Shown here in pieces: positions 35,401 to 45,798 of a stretch of 64,000 nt of DNA; within the stretch, counting starts at the first letter, position 1; every line of letters begins with the position of its first letter. The notes beneath the pieces are model-generated. The model ran no database searches and was not told the DNA's origin. It was given only the letters and a program-made list of their open reading frames with translations. The stretch spans positions 28,095,415 through 28,159,414 of the forward strand of contig CM018694.1 in assembly GCA_009363875.1 (NCBI GenBank). The letters are read 5' to 3'. Both the position numbers and the translations under genes were made by a program. The stretch is from Mikania micrantha (taxonomy: Eukaryota > Streptophyta > Magnoliopsida > Asterales > Asteraceae).

Positions 35401-35523
35401 CGTTAAGTAATTATGAAAGAACTGAAGAAGATAACCACTGATATAAATAAGATCAGTGGTCATTAGAGAGGAGAGGGGTAAGATGGTAAAAAATGAGAAG
35501 ATATTATCGAGTCGTGAGAACAA
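32452..35523 (-). pseudogene. Extra 3' region of D (env-like position)
   Basis: Four minus-strand frames lie end to end: 35191-35523, 34632-35141 (Pro/Ser/Gln-rich), 34128-34541, and 32772-34079 (435 codons), with a fragment at 32452-32664. The last begins with an alanine, lysine and glutamate-rich segment (MSAAQAAKRAEDKTEQMKEK), a likely coiled coil, passes through a Ser/Thr/Pro-rich middle, and ends in a second charged helical stretch around LSEDELAKTYQEQIALMDQQ. SIRE-type elements carry an env-like gene at this place. I see no convincing signal peptide or membrane segment, so the position supports the label, not the sequence. Confidence 0.55.
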
Positions 35524-36004
35524 TTAATGAGGGTCAATTCAATTAATTGTAGGGAGTCTAATCTTGCAGAGTGATTAGTGACGGTCAAATCAGGAGTAAT
35601 TATCAAGAATTTGTTAACTATAGAGAAAAGAAGTTAACCACGGAAGAGATTTTTAACCTCGGAAGAGCCTTATCCTCGGAAGAAATGTAACCATGGATAA
35701 GTTACAAGGTTAAGAGTCTCGGAAGGAATGAAGATCTCGGAAGGGAAAGAAACCACGGAAGGCTTAAAGTGTAACAACGGATGGTTTTAACCGCGGATAG
35801 ATTTAAAGCAGTGCCTAGCATAACCACTGATCCTATCCGTGTTTTGGGACAACCACTAAGAGAGACCAAGGTCGCTTTATCAATGGTTTATCAAATATCC
35901 GTTGTTAGGATAATTCTTAAAAATTATCCTTTTATATCTTTATTGAAAGGTTTAAGAAACATATTCTTAACCATGTTTATTAGCTCATATTTATCATTCC
36001 TAAT
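35524..36004 (-). other. Spacer after RNase H with TCGGAAG words
   Basis: Non-coding. Between 35640 and 35800 on the plus strand TCGGAAG or ACGGAAG occurs about seven times. The same word is repeated in D's LTR. Confidence 0.5.
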
Positions 36005-37745
36005 TTGGCCACAAACTTAGAAAAGATTGAAGAGTCCAAAGGTTTGGTAAATATGTCCGCTATTTGGTCACTTATAGAAACATGTTCTGGGACAATTTGT
36101 CCCTTTTCAAAACAGTCCCTAATCAAGTGATGCCTTATTTCTATGTGTTTGGTTTTAGAATGATAGACATGATTTTTTATTATGTTTTTGCAGCTTCGCT
36201 GTCTCTTAAGAGAGGTGTTTTTGGTTCAGTTATTCCGAAATCCAACAGTTGGTATTGTAACCAAAGGATTTGGGCAGTGCAACGAGCTGCTGCAATGTAA
36301 TCGGCTTCAGCAGTTGAATTTGACACCGAAGTTTTCTTTTTGCTTTGCCATGGCACTAAGCAATTTTCAAATAACTGACATCCTCCCGAAGTAGACTTTC
36401 TTGTGAGCGAGCATCCAGCATATTCATTGTCTGAAAAACCAACAAGCTTACAAGTTTGATTAGCAGGATACCAAATACCTAGCACATGAGTGCCTTTAAG
36501 ATATCTGAGTATCCTCTTCACAAATGATAAATGGGATTGTTTGGGGGCAGACTGGTATCCTGCACAGACACATGTTGCATACATGATGTCTGGCCTTGAT
36601 GCATTAAGATACATCAAAGATACAATCATGCACCTGTAGAGGGTTTGATCTACAGGTTCACCATTTTCATCTGGACTTATTCCTGGACTTGTTTCCATGG
36701 GGGTAGAGATTATTTTGCAATCATTCATATCAAATTTATATAGAAGATCCTTTACATATTTAGATTGATGAATGAAAGTCCCATTGGGGGTTTGTTTGAC
36801 TTGAAGTCCTAAAAATGTTTTTAGTTCACTTAAAGAACTCATTTCAAACTTAGAAGACATTAATTTAGAAAATTGTTCACACAAGGAAGGTTTTGCTAAT
36901 CCAAAAATGATGTCATCGAAATAAATCCGGACCAGCAAAAGGTCCTTGTCTACCCTCTTGATGAACAAGGTTTTTTCAATGGTTCCCCGAGAAAATTTAT
37001 TAGAAAGAAGAAATTGAGAAAGAATGTCATACCATGCTCTGGGTGCCTGTTTCAGACCATAAAGTGCTTTGTCTTGTCTGTACACCCAATCAGGATGATG
37101 AACATCATCAAACCCTGGAGGTTGACACACATAGACTTCCTCCTTTATAGTTCCATACATGAATGCACTTTTTATATCCATTTGAAATACCTTTATGTTA
37201 TGGGATATAGCAAATGCTAGGAAGAGTCTGATGGCTTCTAGTCTGGCCACGGGGGAAAAGGTTTCATAATAATCGATGCCTTCCTCTTGGCAGTACCCTT
37301 GGACTACCAATCTGGCTTTATTTTTTATTACAATACCTCTGTCATCTGTTTTATTTATGAATACCCATCTAGTTTCGATAGGGTATTTGCTAGCTGGCAA
37401 GGTGCAGAGAGTCTAAACATTTTGCCTTTTGAATTGTAATAGTTCATCTTGCATAGCCTCCACCGAATTATTATCTTTAAGAGCTTCCTGATATTTGGAG
37501 GGCTCAATTTGGAACAAGAAGGCTGCATGAAGACAGAAGTTTGAAATCTGGCTCCTAGTTTGAACACCTTTATTTAAATCACCTAAGATTTGCTCTAGAG
37601 GGTGATTTCTGTTGAAGGGAATGATGTCCAAACAGTTATTTGTAGAGGCAGCATCGGAAGAAGATTGATTTTCAGTGGGACCAGGAGAGTTTTCTGGTGA
37701 GGAAGCATGAACATGTTCAGGAATATCTACAGGTACATTATCCAA
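36005..37745 (-). pseudogene. Copia RT and RNase H, element D
   Basis: RT starts in 37413-37745 (EAMQDELLQFKRQNV) and, after one TAG (TGG in relatives), continues open for 406 codons at 36180-37400: ETFSPVARLEAIRLFLAFA, FQMDIKSAFMYG, ALYGLKQAPRAWY, and the active site FDDIIFG. RNase H follows (GFSDNEYAGCSLTRKSTSG, NSTAEADYIAA). A frameshift near 36185 moves the C-terminus (KTKHIEIRHHLIRD) to another frame, ending about 36005. This is the best preserved Copia domain in the window. Confidence 0.85.
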
Positions 37746-39188
37746 AGTTGGGGATAAGGGAGTAGATATTTGTTCATCTTGGTCTTGAGGATTTATTTGA
37801 TAAGAAGGGATATAGGAGATGTTTAGGTGAAGCTTTCAAGATTAAAGAGGTCATCAGGAGCAGATGGGAAAGAGGAAGTTGATGCAAATTCATTGAATTT
37901 AACATCAATAGTTTCCTCAACACTTTTGGTCCTAAGATTGAAAGCTTTGTAAGCCTTAGATGTCTGAGAGTATCCAATAAAATATCCAGAGTCAACTTTA
38001 GCAGCAAACTTGGACAAAGAGTCTTTTGTGTTCAAGATGAAACAAGGACACCCAAAAACTTTGAAGAAAGAAATGAGAGGCTTTATGTTATGAAGGACTT
38101 CATAGGCAGTCTTGTTATGTCTCCTCACAATGTGAACTCTGTTTAAGACATAGCAAGCAGTGTCTACTGCCTCAGCCCAGAAAGATAAAGGTAATCCTGA
38201 GTCTGCAAGCATAGTCTTGCATCTTCAATAAGTGTCCTATTCTTTCTTTCCACAACTCCATTTTGAGCAGGAGTTCTAGGAACACTATATTGTCTGAGGA
38301 TTCCTTTAGAGATGCAGAACTTATCAAGAACCTGATTCTTGAATTATGTGCCATTATCACTCCTAATTGTCTTGACAGGAAGACCAAATTGTCTTCAAGT
38401 TGAGTGATAAGGGCAATTATTTTATCAGAAGTCTCATCTTTGCTGAAGTGGAAGAAGGTACATCAAAATCTTGAGTAATCATCCACAACAACTAGACAGT
38501 ATCTCTTTCTTTCCAAGCTGGCTACCTTCACTAGGCCAAATAGTTCCATATGAAGCAGATTGAGAAAGTTAGTTGATTTGGATTCCTCAATAGACTTATG
38601 TGATGTTTTATGTTGCTTTCCCTTTAAGCAAGATTTACATTGACCTTCAAAGTGAAATTTTTGGAAGGCAATCCTCTTACTAAAGAAAGGGTAGAAAGCT
38701 TATGAAGAGTTTGGTGGTTAAGGTGACTGAATCTTCTGTGCCAAATAGCAGTTTCAGAAGATGATGCTTTGGCTATCAAACATGTAGGAGAAGATGTTTG
38801 AGAATCGTTAGTCATATCTACAACATAGACATTCCATTAGCAGAGTATGTTGATCAATTAAGATCTTTATTTTTGAATTTATTTCAGGAGAAAGAATTTT
38901 ACAACTGTCCTTAGTGAAAAATGAACTAAAGTTCTTGTCCGCTAATTGAGAAACACTCAAGAGATTAAATTTGAGGTTTTCAACTAAGCATACATCTTTG
39001 AAGTGCAGTTTTCCACTAAGGAAAGAACCAGACCCTACTATCCAACCCTTTGCATTATTTCCAAAGGAAACAGATCCTCCATTCTTTGAAATGAAGTTAT
39101 TTAAAATGGATCTGCATCCTGTCATGTGCCTAGAGCCTCCGCTGTCCACATACCATAGATGATTTTGGTTTGTAGAAGGTCTCCGCAC
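37746..39188 (-). pseudogene. Copia protease and integrase, element D
   Basis: The protease active-site region is HLWYVDSGGSRHMTG near the start of 38808-39188; the usual residue between G and S is Cys in relatives, here Gly. The integrase zinc region is IWHRRFSHLNHQTLHKLS in 38624-38815. The core is spread over 38172-38600 and 37823-38212 (SFWAEAVDTACYVLNRV, FKVFGCPCFILN), in several frames. 37746-37822 is a linker. Confidence 0.75.
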
Positions 39189-39263
39189 ATGAGGATCAAA
39201 TGCAATAGGTTAGGTACGGGTCATTGTTTATTTTTAGAAGAAAGAGGAGAACATTTTAGATGC

Positions 39264-40676
39264 TTATTTGTTGTGCTGAGTGTTATTCATCAACTTCTGC
39301 ATCATTTGTATCAGTTGTTGCTGATTTTGATGCAAGATGTTGATTTGTGAATCCACAGAAGAAGGGTTCACAGAAGCAGGAGAATAGGATGCATGAGTCA
39401 CCATGGGATAAGAAGGTGGTGTACCAAGATTGGATGGTCCAGGTGAAGCAGGTATAGGAGAAGACAAGTGAAGAGATGAATGAGTGTTAGATCTTATTGC
39501 ACTGTTAGCTGATGATCTGTTAGCTTTCTTGGACTTTTTCATCTTATTGGAGAGATTCCCTTTAGATGAAGAAGCCTGTTCAGCTCTCAATTTTTCAGCA
39601 TTCAGTCTATCTCTAGCTTTCTCTAAAGGAGTTTTTGTCCAGTAGTTTTCAGTGGTGTGATTGTACTTGAAACACTTCAGACAAGCAGGAGATAGTGAAG
39701 AATAGTTGGGGATGAAAGGCTTATTTGCCTTCATTATTGGATACGGTGGGTGTGGATGAGAAGGAGGGAATCTGATGTCAACCATGGGCCTCTTTTCTTT
39801 GTCAAGATGGGCAAAGGGTTATCAGAGGTTTCAAGAAGAGTTGTACCTTCTGAACTTCGAGTAGAGCTCATGGTTGGAGCAATCTCAGTTTGTTCAGAAG
39901 ATTTATTGTTATGATCACTTTCCATGTGTGTCTCCTCCAGTATTTCCACGTTAGTATATGTGGGACATACAAACGTTGGAAACTGTCTGGGTTGATACAC
40001 TCTTGGAGGTGTGATCTTTAAGACTAGAATTTCATCAGGGAGAAAGGTAGGGGAGATAGGTTCAGAATCAGTTTCATTTATTTTATCATCAATCGGGGCA
40101 TAGTCATCTGGAGGACTAGTGTGGTTGTACCCGATTCCAAACTTAGCCTTGCTGTGAACTTGCTTACCCAGAAGCATTTTGAATCCTTTGCAGGATTCTA
40201 CCCACTTTTCACAGCTGACTTTGGTTTGAGACAGTTCATCTCTACAAGCTGCATATTTTTCATTTTGCAAATCAAATAGAGCTTGTTGGTTAGATTTATC
40301 AGTTTTTAAGATAGAAATTTGGCTATCTTTATTTTTTATTAACTTTTCTACTTCTGAATTTTTATTAACTAGCAGTTGCTCCAACTCCTGACTTTGTTGT
40401 TGAAGCAACAAGTTGGCTTTCTTTATTTTTTCAAAAGCATGAATGCACACATCGGTGCACAATTTTTCAAGAGTAGAAGTAGATACATGCGCATCAGAAG
40501 TGTTTGCTTCAGGTTGATCAGAAGTAGTAGGATCTTCACCAACAGCCATGAGAGCAAATTCTGTTGGTTCAGAAGTCATGAGGGCGTAGCCTACATCTTC
40601 AGGCAAGCTGCTCCAGTCAAGGTACTCTTGGGTGAAAAGAGCCAGTTGACTGGAAGAAGAAGACTGGACAGCAGGG
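39264..40676 (-). pseudogene. gag, C-terminal coiled-coil part, element D
   Basis: 290 codons at 39734-40606 include a long heptad-like stretch (LLLQQQSQELEQLLVNKNSE onward), then a frameshift into 39264-39785 with a zinc-like CLKCFKYNHTTENYW and a Ser/Pro/Gln-rich tail. SIRE-type Gag is unusually long and has such a coiled coil. The upstream Gag part is separated by the 755-bp insertion at 40677. Confidence 0.65.
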
Positions 40677-41431
40677 TCAAGCCAAATTCCCCTGTCATAC
40701 TGAAGTTAGTTCATATATAGGGCATACGTAGGGTCAAGCTCAGCCACCAGCCCATGACTACTTCAGTATGTCAGGGCTAGGCCGCCGTTTGTATTCGTAG
40801 TTAGGATCTCCACTCACGATTGTTTATGCATGTGTCAATGAATATGATTGTGAAAACTGTAGTCTTGGTTCACTTGTAACCAAGACCTCCAGTTTCCATG
40901 TTCATGTGACATGGAATATTCATTCCAGTCTCTCAATACCTACAGTATTGAGTATTATGATTCCATGATGAGAACTTCAAGTTAGGAATACTAAGAATAC
41001 AGATTCCTACCCTTGAAGTCCTTGACACATAGAGAATTTCATATCAAGGATAATAAGAATACAGATCCTTGCCTCTGAAATCCTTTCATAAACACAAATT
41101 GAGAAATTTTGCCCGGGTCCTAAAATTATAGAATCCCGGCCCTAAATTCCTTGATTTTAAAAAAAAAATAGTTTTAGAAAAATTTGTCCCTAAAATCTTC
41201 CGAGCTTAGTGCAGACTTAATGCTAACTCAAGTTTACTTAGTTTCTAAGTATCCTCAACTCCTAGCACTTAGTCCTATGGGGTAGCTTAGGTTATAGTCT
41301 AGGTCATTAATATTTGGTTTTTCCTTATCCTCTATAACCTTGGCTCTTATACCAACCTGTCACACCCTGCGTCGCGTGCGGAATCCACGGCGCTGTAACA
41401 ACTGATCGATTGAATCATGACCAAGATTAAT
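40677..41431 (-). repeat. 755-bp E-like leader and LTR piece inserted in gag of D
   Basis: Reading the minus strand: 70 bp of LTR end (41431-41363) ending GTGTGACA, primer-site-like TTGGTATAAGAGC, then about 680 bp of E-type leader including module copy 8. It is nearly identical to 43912-44350 over 430 bp. It is flanked by the 18-bp direct repeat GAAGACTGGACAGCAGGG at 40659-40676 and 41432-41449, too long for a retroviral-type target duplication. Confidence 0.75.
40696..40770 (-). other. Hairpin module copy 8 (insert in D)
   Basis: Arms CTTCAGTATG... as plus-strand CATACTGAAG (40696-40705) and CTTCAGTATG (40761-40770), ten perfect pairs. The sense core is CTTGACCCTACGTATGCCC. Confidence 0.6.
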
Positions 41432-41449
41432 GAAGACTGGACAGCAGGG

Positions 41450-42580
41450 CCTGGTGCATTTATTTGTGAAGAATATGGTGCAACAATCTGAAGAGGGGCA
41501 GGAGTGAGCTGGTACACACTACCATTGGCAGCTTGTACAAATTGTACATTGGTAGAAGGAGAGTTCTATACAATGTGAGCTGTCTCCTGAGAGTTGTTGT
41601 ACCTTTTAAAAGGTGAGGATGAAGAAGAAGAAAAAGAAGAAGAAAAATGTGATGTAGAAGTATGTGAGTGTGTGTTTGGGAAAGTCACATACGGTGAAGA
41701 GTTAGAGTTGGGAGCATTTTTGCATTCCCTTGCAAAGTGTCCAGTGCCATGACACCTATAGCATTGGACCTTAGCCTTATTTAGGCCAATCCTGGTTTTC
41801 CCATGAATACCAGGAAATTTTCTTCCTGTCCTCTTGTAGAACTTGTTAGTTCTTATGCTCAAGAGAGCAAGTTGATGAAGAATGTCCATCTCTTCCAAGT
41901 CATCACTTGGAACCTGATGGAGATCATCCATGATAAAGCACAAATGATCAGAAATAGGAGAATGGCCATCACAAGAAGAAGAAATGATGCCAATAGTTAT
42001 GTCAATGTACTCATCATAACCCTGATCATTTGTTTCAGAGTTATGACTGAGAAGAGTTGTGTTCCCTTGAGCGTACTCTTCAGTTGATTTACCAGACTTT
42101 ATTAGTTTTCGTGTATGGTCAATCTCTCGGTCAAGAGTGAGCAACTTACCATGGAGTTGAGTAAGTGAGAGTTTGCCGAAGTCTGGCGAAGATCTCATGA
42201 CTATGGAATAAGTTTCCCATTTATCAGGAAGGGATCTCAAGAAACGATTAAGAACAGAGATAGGGGTACACTTGACCGGCTAATTTTAGTTCACTTAAGA
42301 GAGAAGTGAACCTTTCAAACTGCTGAGTCAGTGACTCATTATTTAGTTGGCAGAATGTCTCATACTGTTGAGCCAATATCTCCCTTGTATTGGCCACAAC
42401 ATCGTCGGTACCACCGAATTGCTCTTTTAGAGCATCCCACAGGTCTTTAGCAGACTCGTGTTGAAGAAGACCATAATATATATCATTTGGGAGGGCAATA
42501 GCCAGTTGAGCTTGTGCCTTGGCATCAAGCTCCAACTTCTGGTAGTCTTCTTCGGTGTAGTTGAGGATCCTTAGGGACAT
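41450..42580 (-). pseudogene. gag, N-terminal part, element D
   Basis: The start ATG is at 42580 (MSLRILNYTEEDYQKLE). The capsid region has LWDALKEQFGG and LTQQFERFTSLLSELK, is frameshifted at 42240-42248, and continues with SLPDKWETYSIVMRSSP and a CCHC knuckle CYRCHGTGHFAREC. These are standard features of Copia Gag. After 41566 the frame is lost shortly before the inserted piece. Confidence 0.8.
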
Positions 42581-42973
42581 GGTCTCCAGTCTCTGTGTCC
42601 AAGACCATTGGTTTATGAGGTCCGAACATCACAGACTTCCAACATCATGTATGATTGTTGGACAAGAAATGTAACATCCTTCTCTGCCATATGTTATATT
42701 GATGCCTAGCAAAATTGGTGGCTTTGTGGCAGAGCCGGTAAGGTGAATTTTTCTACCATGGGTTCACAAACGGTTATGAGTAAATCAAAGAGTGATGAGT
42801 TCTCAAGGTAGTTTGTTAGAATGATTTTTGAACAAAGTTTAGTTCAAAAACAAAATCCTGTAGATTTAAAAAGTAGAAAGACAGAAGAGACAGAACACAG
42901 AAAACTAAAAAACAAGATATCGAAGAGACTTTGAGTTTTAGTCTTGATGGTTAAACCAAGACTAAGGACAAGG

Positions 42974-42984
42974 CTCTAATACCA
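42974..42984 (-). other. Primer binding site, element D
   Basis: The minus strand reads TGGTATTAGAG two bases from the LTR, a one-base variant of the initiator Met tRNA complement. Confidence 0.7.
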
Positions 42985-42986
42985 AT

Positions 42987-43291
42987 TGTTGAAACAAAGA
43001 CCCAGAGAGGCTGTTTAACCAGGAACAAATACTTTAGACACTTGGTCAAAGCTTCGGTATTAGCTCCCTCTTCCGATGCAATGGTTGTCTTCCGAAGGTA
43101 TCATGGTCAGCTAATGTCTTCCGAAGTAGAGAAGTTCAGCGGTAGTTCTTTTTGGCGAATCTTCCGCTGTTGATCTTCCGATGCTGAAGCAGTTCTTCAG
43201 TCGGAAGAGGAGTATCCACAGTTGGTCAATCCGTGATTTATTTGTTTGTCTGGCTTCAGTGGTTTTGCTCATCAGTCCTTATTTTCCAACA
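42987..43291 (-). repeat. 5' LTR of element D, internally deleted (305 bp)
   Basis: Both termini match the 3' LTR, but about 380 bp is missing at 43075, where CTCCCTCTT joins CCGATGCAATG. TCTT-type microhomology at both sides suggests slippage or end joining after insertion. Confidence 0.8.
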
Positions 43292-43431
43292 TCATTCAAT
43301 TGTAATAATGAGCAAGCACACACATAAGCAGTTAACTTATTAGTATACTTCTCTTGTGGTTGTATGCCATGATCTTATATACAATGTTCCATGAAATACT
43401 CCACCAAACCTACACATTGACACTTTCCCAA

Positions 43432-43506
43432 TATGTCGAAGAGAGCTTTTGTATAGGGCATACGTAGAGTCAAGCTCAGCCGCCAGCCCACCATTTCTTC
43501 GACATA
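43432..43506 (-). other. Hairpin module copy 9 (leader of G2)
   Basis: Arms TATGTCGAAGA (43432-43442) and TCTTCGACATA (43496-43506) pair perfectly over eleven bases. The arm sequence differs from its positional counterpart copy 3 in E, yet pairing is kept. Confidence 0.6.
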
Positions 43507-43925
43507 CCACGATCGTGTCCATGTTAGCATTTGGCACCATGATTTATGTTCCACTGATAATGATTACAAATGATTATGATCAACTCAACTATAATTGGAC
43601 TATTATTGAACTTATGTTGGCATGTACTATGTTGATGTGTACTAACTATGTTAACATGTTGAAATATGTTGGCACGTATGCACTATGTTGTCATGTTAAT
43701 CTATGTTGAAATGTACATAATATGCATGATCTACACTACATCTAAGCATGTTCTCACATAAGATTGGCATATAAATATTGCACACCAGATTGATTAACAT
43801 GTTGTCTCATTATGTTCTATGTTCTCTTGACTTCAAGTATATGTTCACATGTATTTCATTGATACTCTAATGATTCTTTTTAACCCCAGATCTTCACCCC
43901 AAATAGTCACGCCAAATTCCCCTGT

Positions 43926-43999
43926 CATACTGAATTTAGTTTATATATAGGGCATACGTAGGGTCAACCCAGCCGCCAGCCCACGACTACTTTAGTATG
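43926..43999 (-). other. Hairpin module copy 10 (leader of G2)
   Basis: Arms CATACTGAA and TTTAGTATG on the plus strand; on the sense strand one A-C mismatch spoils an otherwise nine-base stem. It is near-identical to copy 8 elsewhere. Confidence 0.55.
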
Positions 44000-44352
44000 T
44001 CAGGGCTAGGCCGCCGTTTGTATTTGTAGTTAGGATCTCCACTCATGATTGTTTATGCATGTGTCAATGAATATGATTGTGAAAACTGTAGTCTTGGTTC
44101 ACTTGTAACCAAGACCTCCAGTTTCCATGTTCTTGTGACATGGAATATTCATTCCAGTCTCTCAATACCTACAATATTGAGTATTATGATTCCATGATGA
44201 GAACTTCAAGTTAGGAATACTAAGAATACAGATTCCTACCCTTGAAGTCCTTGACACATAGAGAATTTCATATCAAGGATAATAAGAATACAGATCCTTT
44301 CCTCTAAAATCCTTTCATAAACACAAATTGAGAAATTTAGCCCGGGTCCTAA

Positions 44353-44584
44353 TGAGAGACAAGATAATCTTGCCCATCTGGTCAATGATATGCAGGATGA
44401 GATGATTAATTTGATTGGTCATCTTGAAGAGTCAGAGAACCGAGCCGAGATTCTGGAAGGCAGACTTGAAGCCTTGGAAGACTTGGTGGCCTCGGAGAAT
44501 GCAGAGGAAGATGAAGAGGAGGAAGAGGAGGAACCAGCACTTGTTGTTGATTCTGATCCTGAATCTACTGTTGAGGATGATTGA
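44353..44584 (+). CDS. Acidic coiled-coil frame upstream of gag in C (partial)
   Basis: The frame is open from the junction, with the first Met at 44390. It is a helical, heptad-like segment (MINLIGHLEESENRAEILE, LEALEDLVASENAEEDEEE) followed by a run of glutamates and an acidic tail, ending at 44584. It is not a known part of Gag in A, B or F. It may be the last exon of a leader-encoded protein of C, or belong to another element joined here. No function is assigned. Confidence 0.4.
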
Positions 44585-44823
44585 TTTTCCTTGTTTTGTT
44601 TAAACTTATTAGGAACGGGTTGTGTTCCTACATTAGTAGTTTGAAAACTTATATTTGATTTCAAAAGTATTGTACTTAAATCAAATTTCTATCTATTGAA
44701 AAACTATTATTTATTTCCAACAGTTGTGTTGATTTATATATTACATGTTGTGTTTGTTGTTTGCTTACACATGTCACATTGGATTTTGATAACGCTCTAA
44801 CATTTCTTTTAACTAGGAAGATA
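44585..44823 (+). other. Untranslated stretch before gag of C with acceptor site
   Basis: AT-rich and non-coding. It ends with CTCTAACATTTCTTTTAACTAG at 44795-44816 region, of which the CTCTAAC branch-like word, pyrimidine run and AG form a strong acceptor seven bases before the gag ATG at 44824. Confidence 0.45.
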
Positions 44824-45798
44824 ATGGCCAACGAGAACGTTCACATGACAGTTGCTGAGCTCAACGAGCTAATCAATAACAGAGTCGCTGAGGCAATCGC
44901 ACAATATGCTCAGACACACACCACAGGGCCACAGGGTCCGGCAGGGGGACTGGTTAACCCACAGGCATGCACGTTCAAGATGTTCTTGGACTGTAAGCCA
45001 CACAATTTCAAAGGATCGGAAGGAGCCATTGGACTCCTACGATGGATTGAGAAGGCTGAATCTGTGTTTGAGATGTGCAATTGTCCGGATGAGAACAAGG
45101 TGAAGTATGCTACGGGAACATTGGAGGGTCCAGCTTTGACTTGGTGGAACTCAAATGTTCAGACTCTGGGATTGGGTGAGGCTAATGCCTTGACTTGGAA
45201 TGGCTTCAAAACTTTAATGCAGGAGGAGTACTGTCCTCGCAGTGAGATGCAGAAGCTGGAGAAGGAATATTGGCATCTCAATATGGAGGGGTCAAATATC
45301 GAAGAGTACACGACCCGGTCACATGAATTGGCCAGACTTCTACCACACATGGCTACTCCAGCAAGCAAGTGAATAGAGAGGTACATCGGGGGATTGGTGC
45401 CTCAGATCCAGGGATTGGTCACTTCTGCAAATCCCACGACCATCCAACAAGCTGTTCGTTTAGCGCATCAATTAACTGATCAGGCAGTGCTATAGGGGAC
45501 TCTGCCTAAAAGAACATCGGCTACCAAGGTGGGATACCATAAAAGAAAGTGGGAAGGTAACAACTCCAAGGGTCACAACCAACAGTCGTATCAGCAGAAT
45601 CGGAAGCAGGATTCAAACAAGTCTTACCATAATTCAAACAGTGGTCAGCAATCATCATCATCAGGGGGTTATATCGGTAAACACCCAAAGTGCAACAGGT
45701 GTGGATATCATCATGCAGGTAATCAGTGTGATAGAGCTAAGTGTCAAAGGTGCGGTAAGATTGGACATGCGGCTAAGGATTGTCGTGGGGAGCTATAG
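44824..45798 (+). pseudogene. gag of element C
   Basis: It starts MANENVHMTVAELNELINN at 44824. The capsid spans about 44970-45450 (FKMFLDCKPHNFKGSEG, ALTWWNSNVQ). The first CCHC knuckle CQRCGKIGHAAKDC is at 45742-45783. In-frame stops: TGA at 45370-45372 (Arg codon in relatives), TAG near 45493, and TAG at 45796-45798 just after the first knuckle. The frame is otherwise intact, so decay is by point changes. Confidence 0.8.

Larger units (their letters stand above)
31670..43291 (-). mobile_element. Element D: SIRE-like Ty1/Copia element inside G2
   Basis: Ends are TGTTGGAAAATAAGG and GTTTCAACA. Order on the minus strand: 5' LTR, primer site, long gag, protease, integrase, RT, RNase H (integrase before RT defines Copia), a further region of about 3 kb with charged, coiled-coil-like frames, polypurine tract, 3' LTR. 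A long extra region after RNase H is characteristic of the SIRE/Maximus group. Flanks TTATT (31665-31669) and TCATT (43292-43296) differ by one base and may be the target duplication; G2's leader reads across the gap when compared with E. Confidence 0.8.
43292..44352 (-). other. Leader of element G2, with two hairpin modules
   Basis: E-type non-coding leader, reading from 44352 down to the D insertion at 43292, about 100 bp before where gag would start. It holds module copies at 43926-43999 and 43432-43506, about 490 nt apart as in E. Primer site and LTR are lost at the junction with element C near 44352. Confidence 0.65.
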
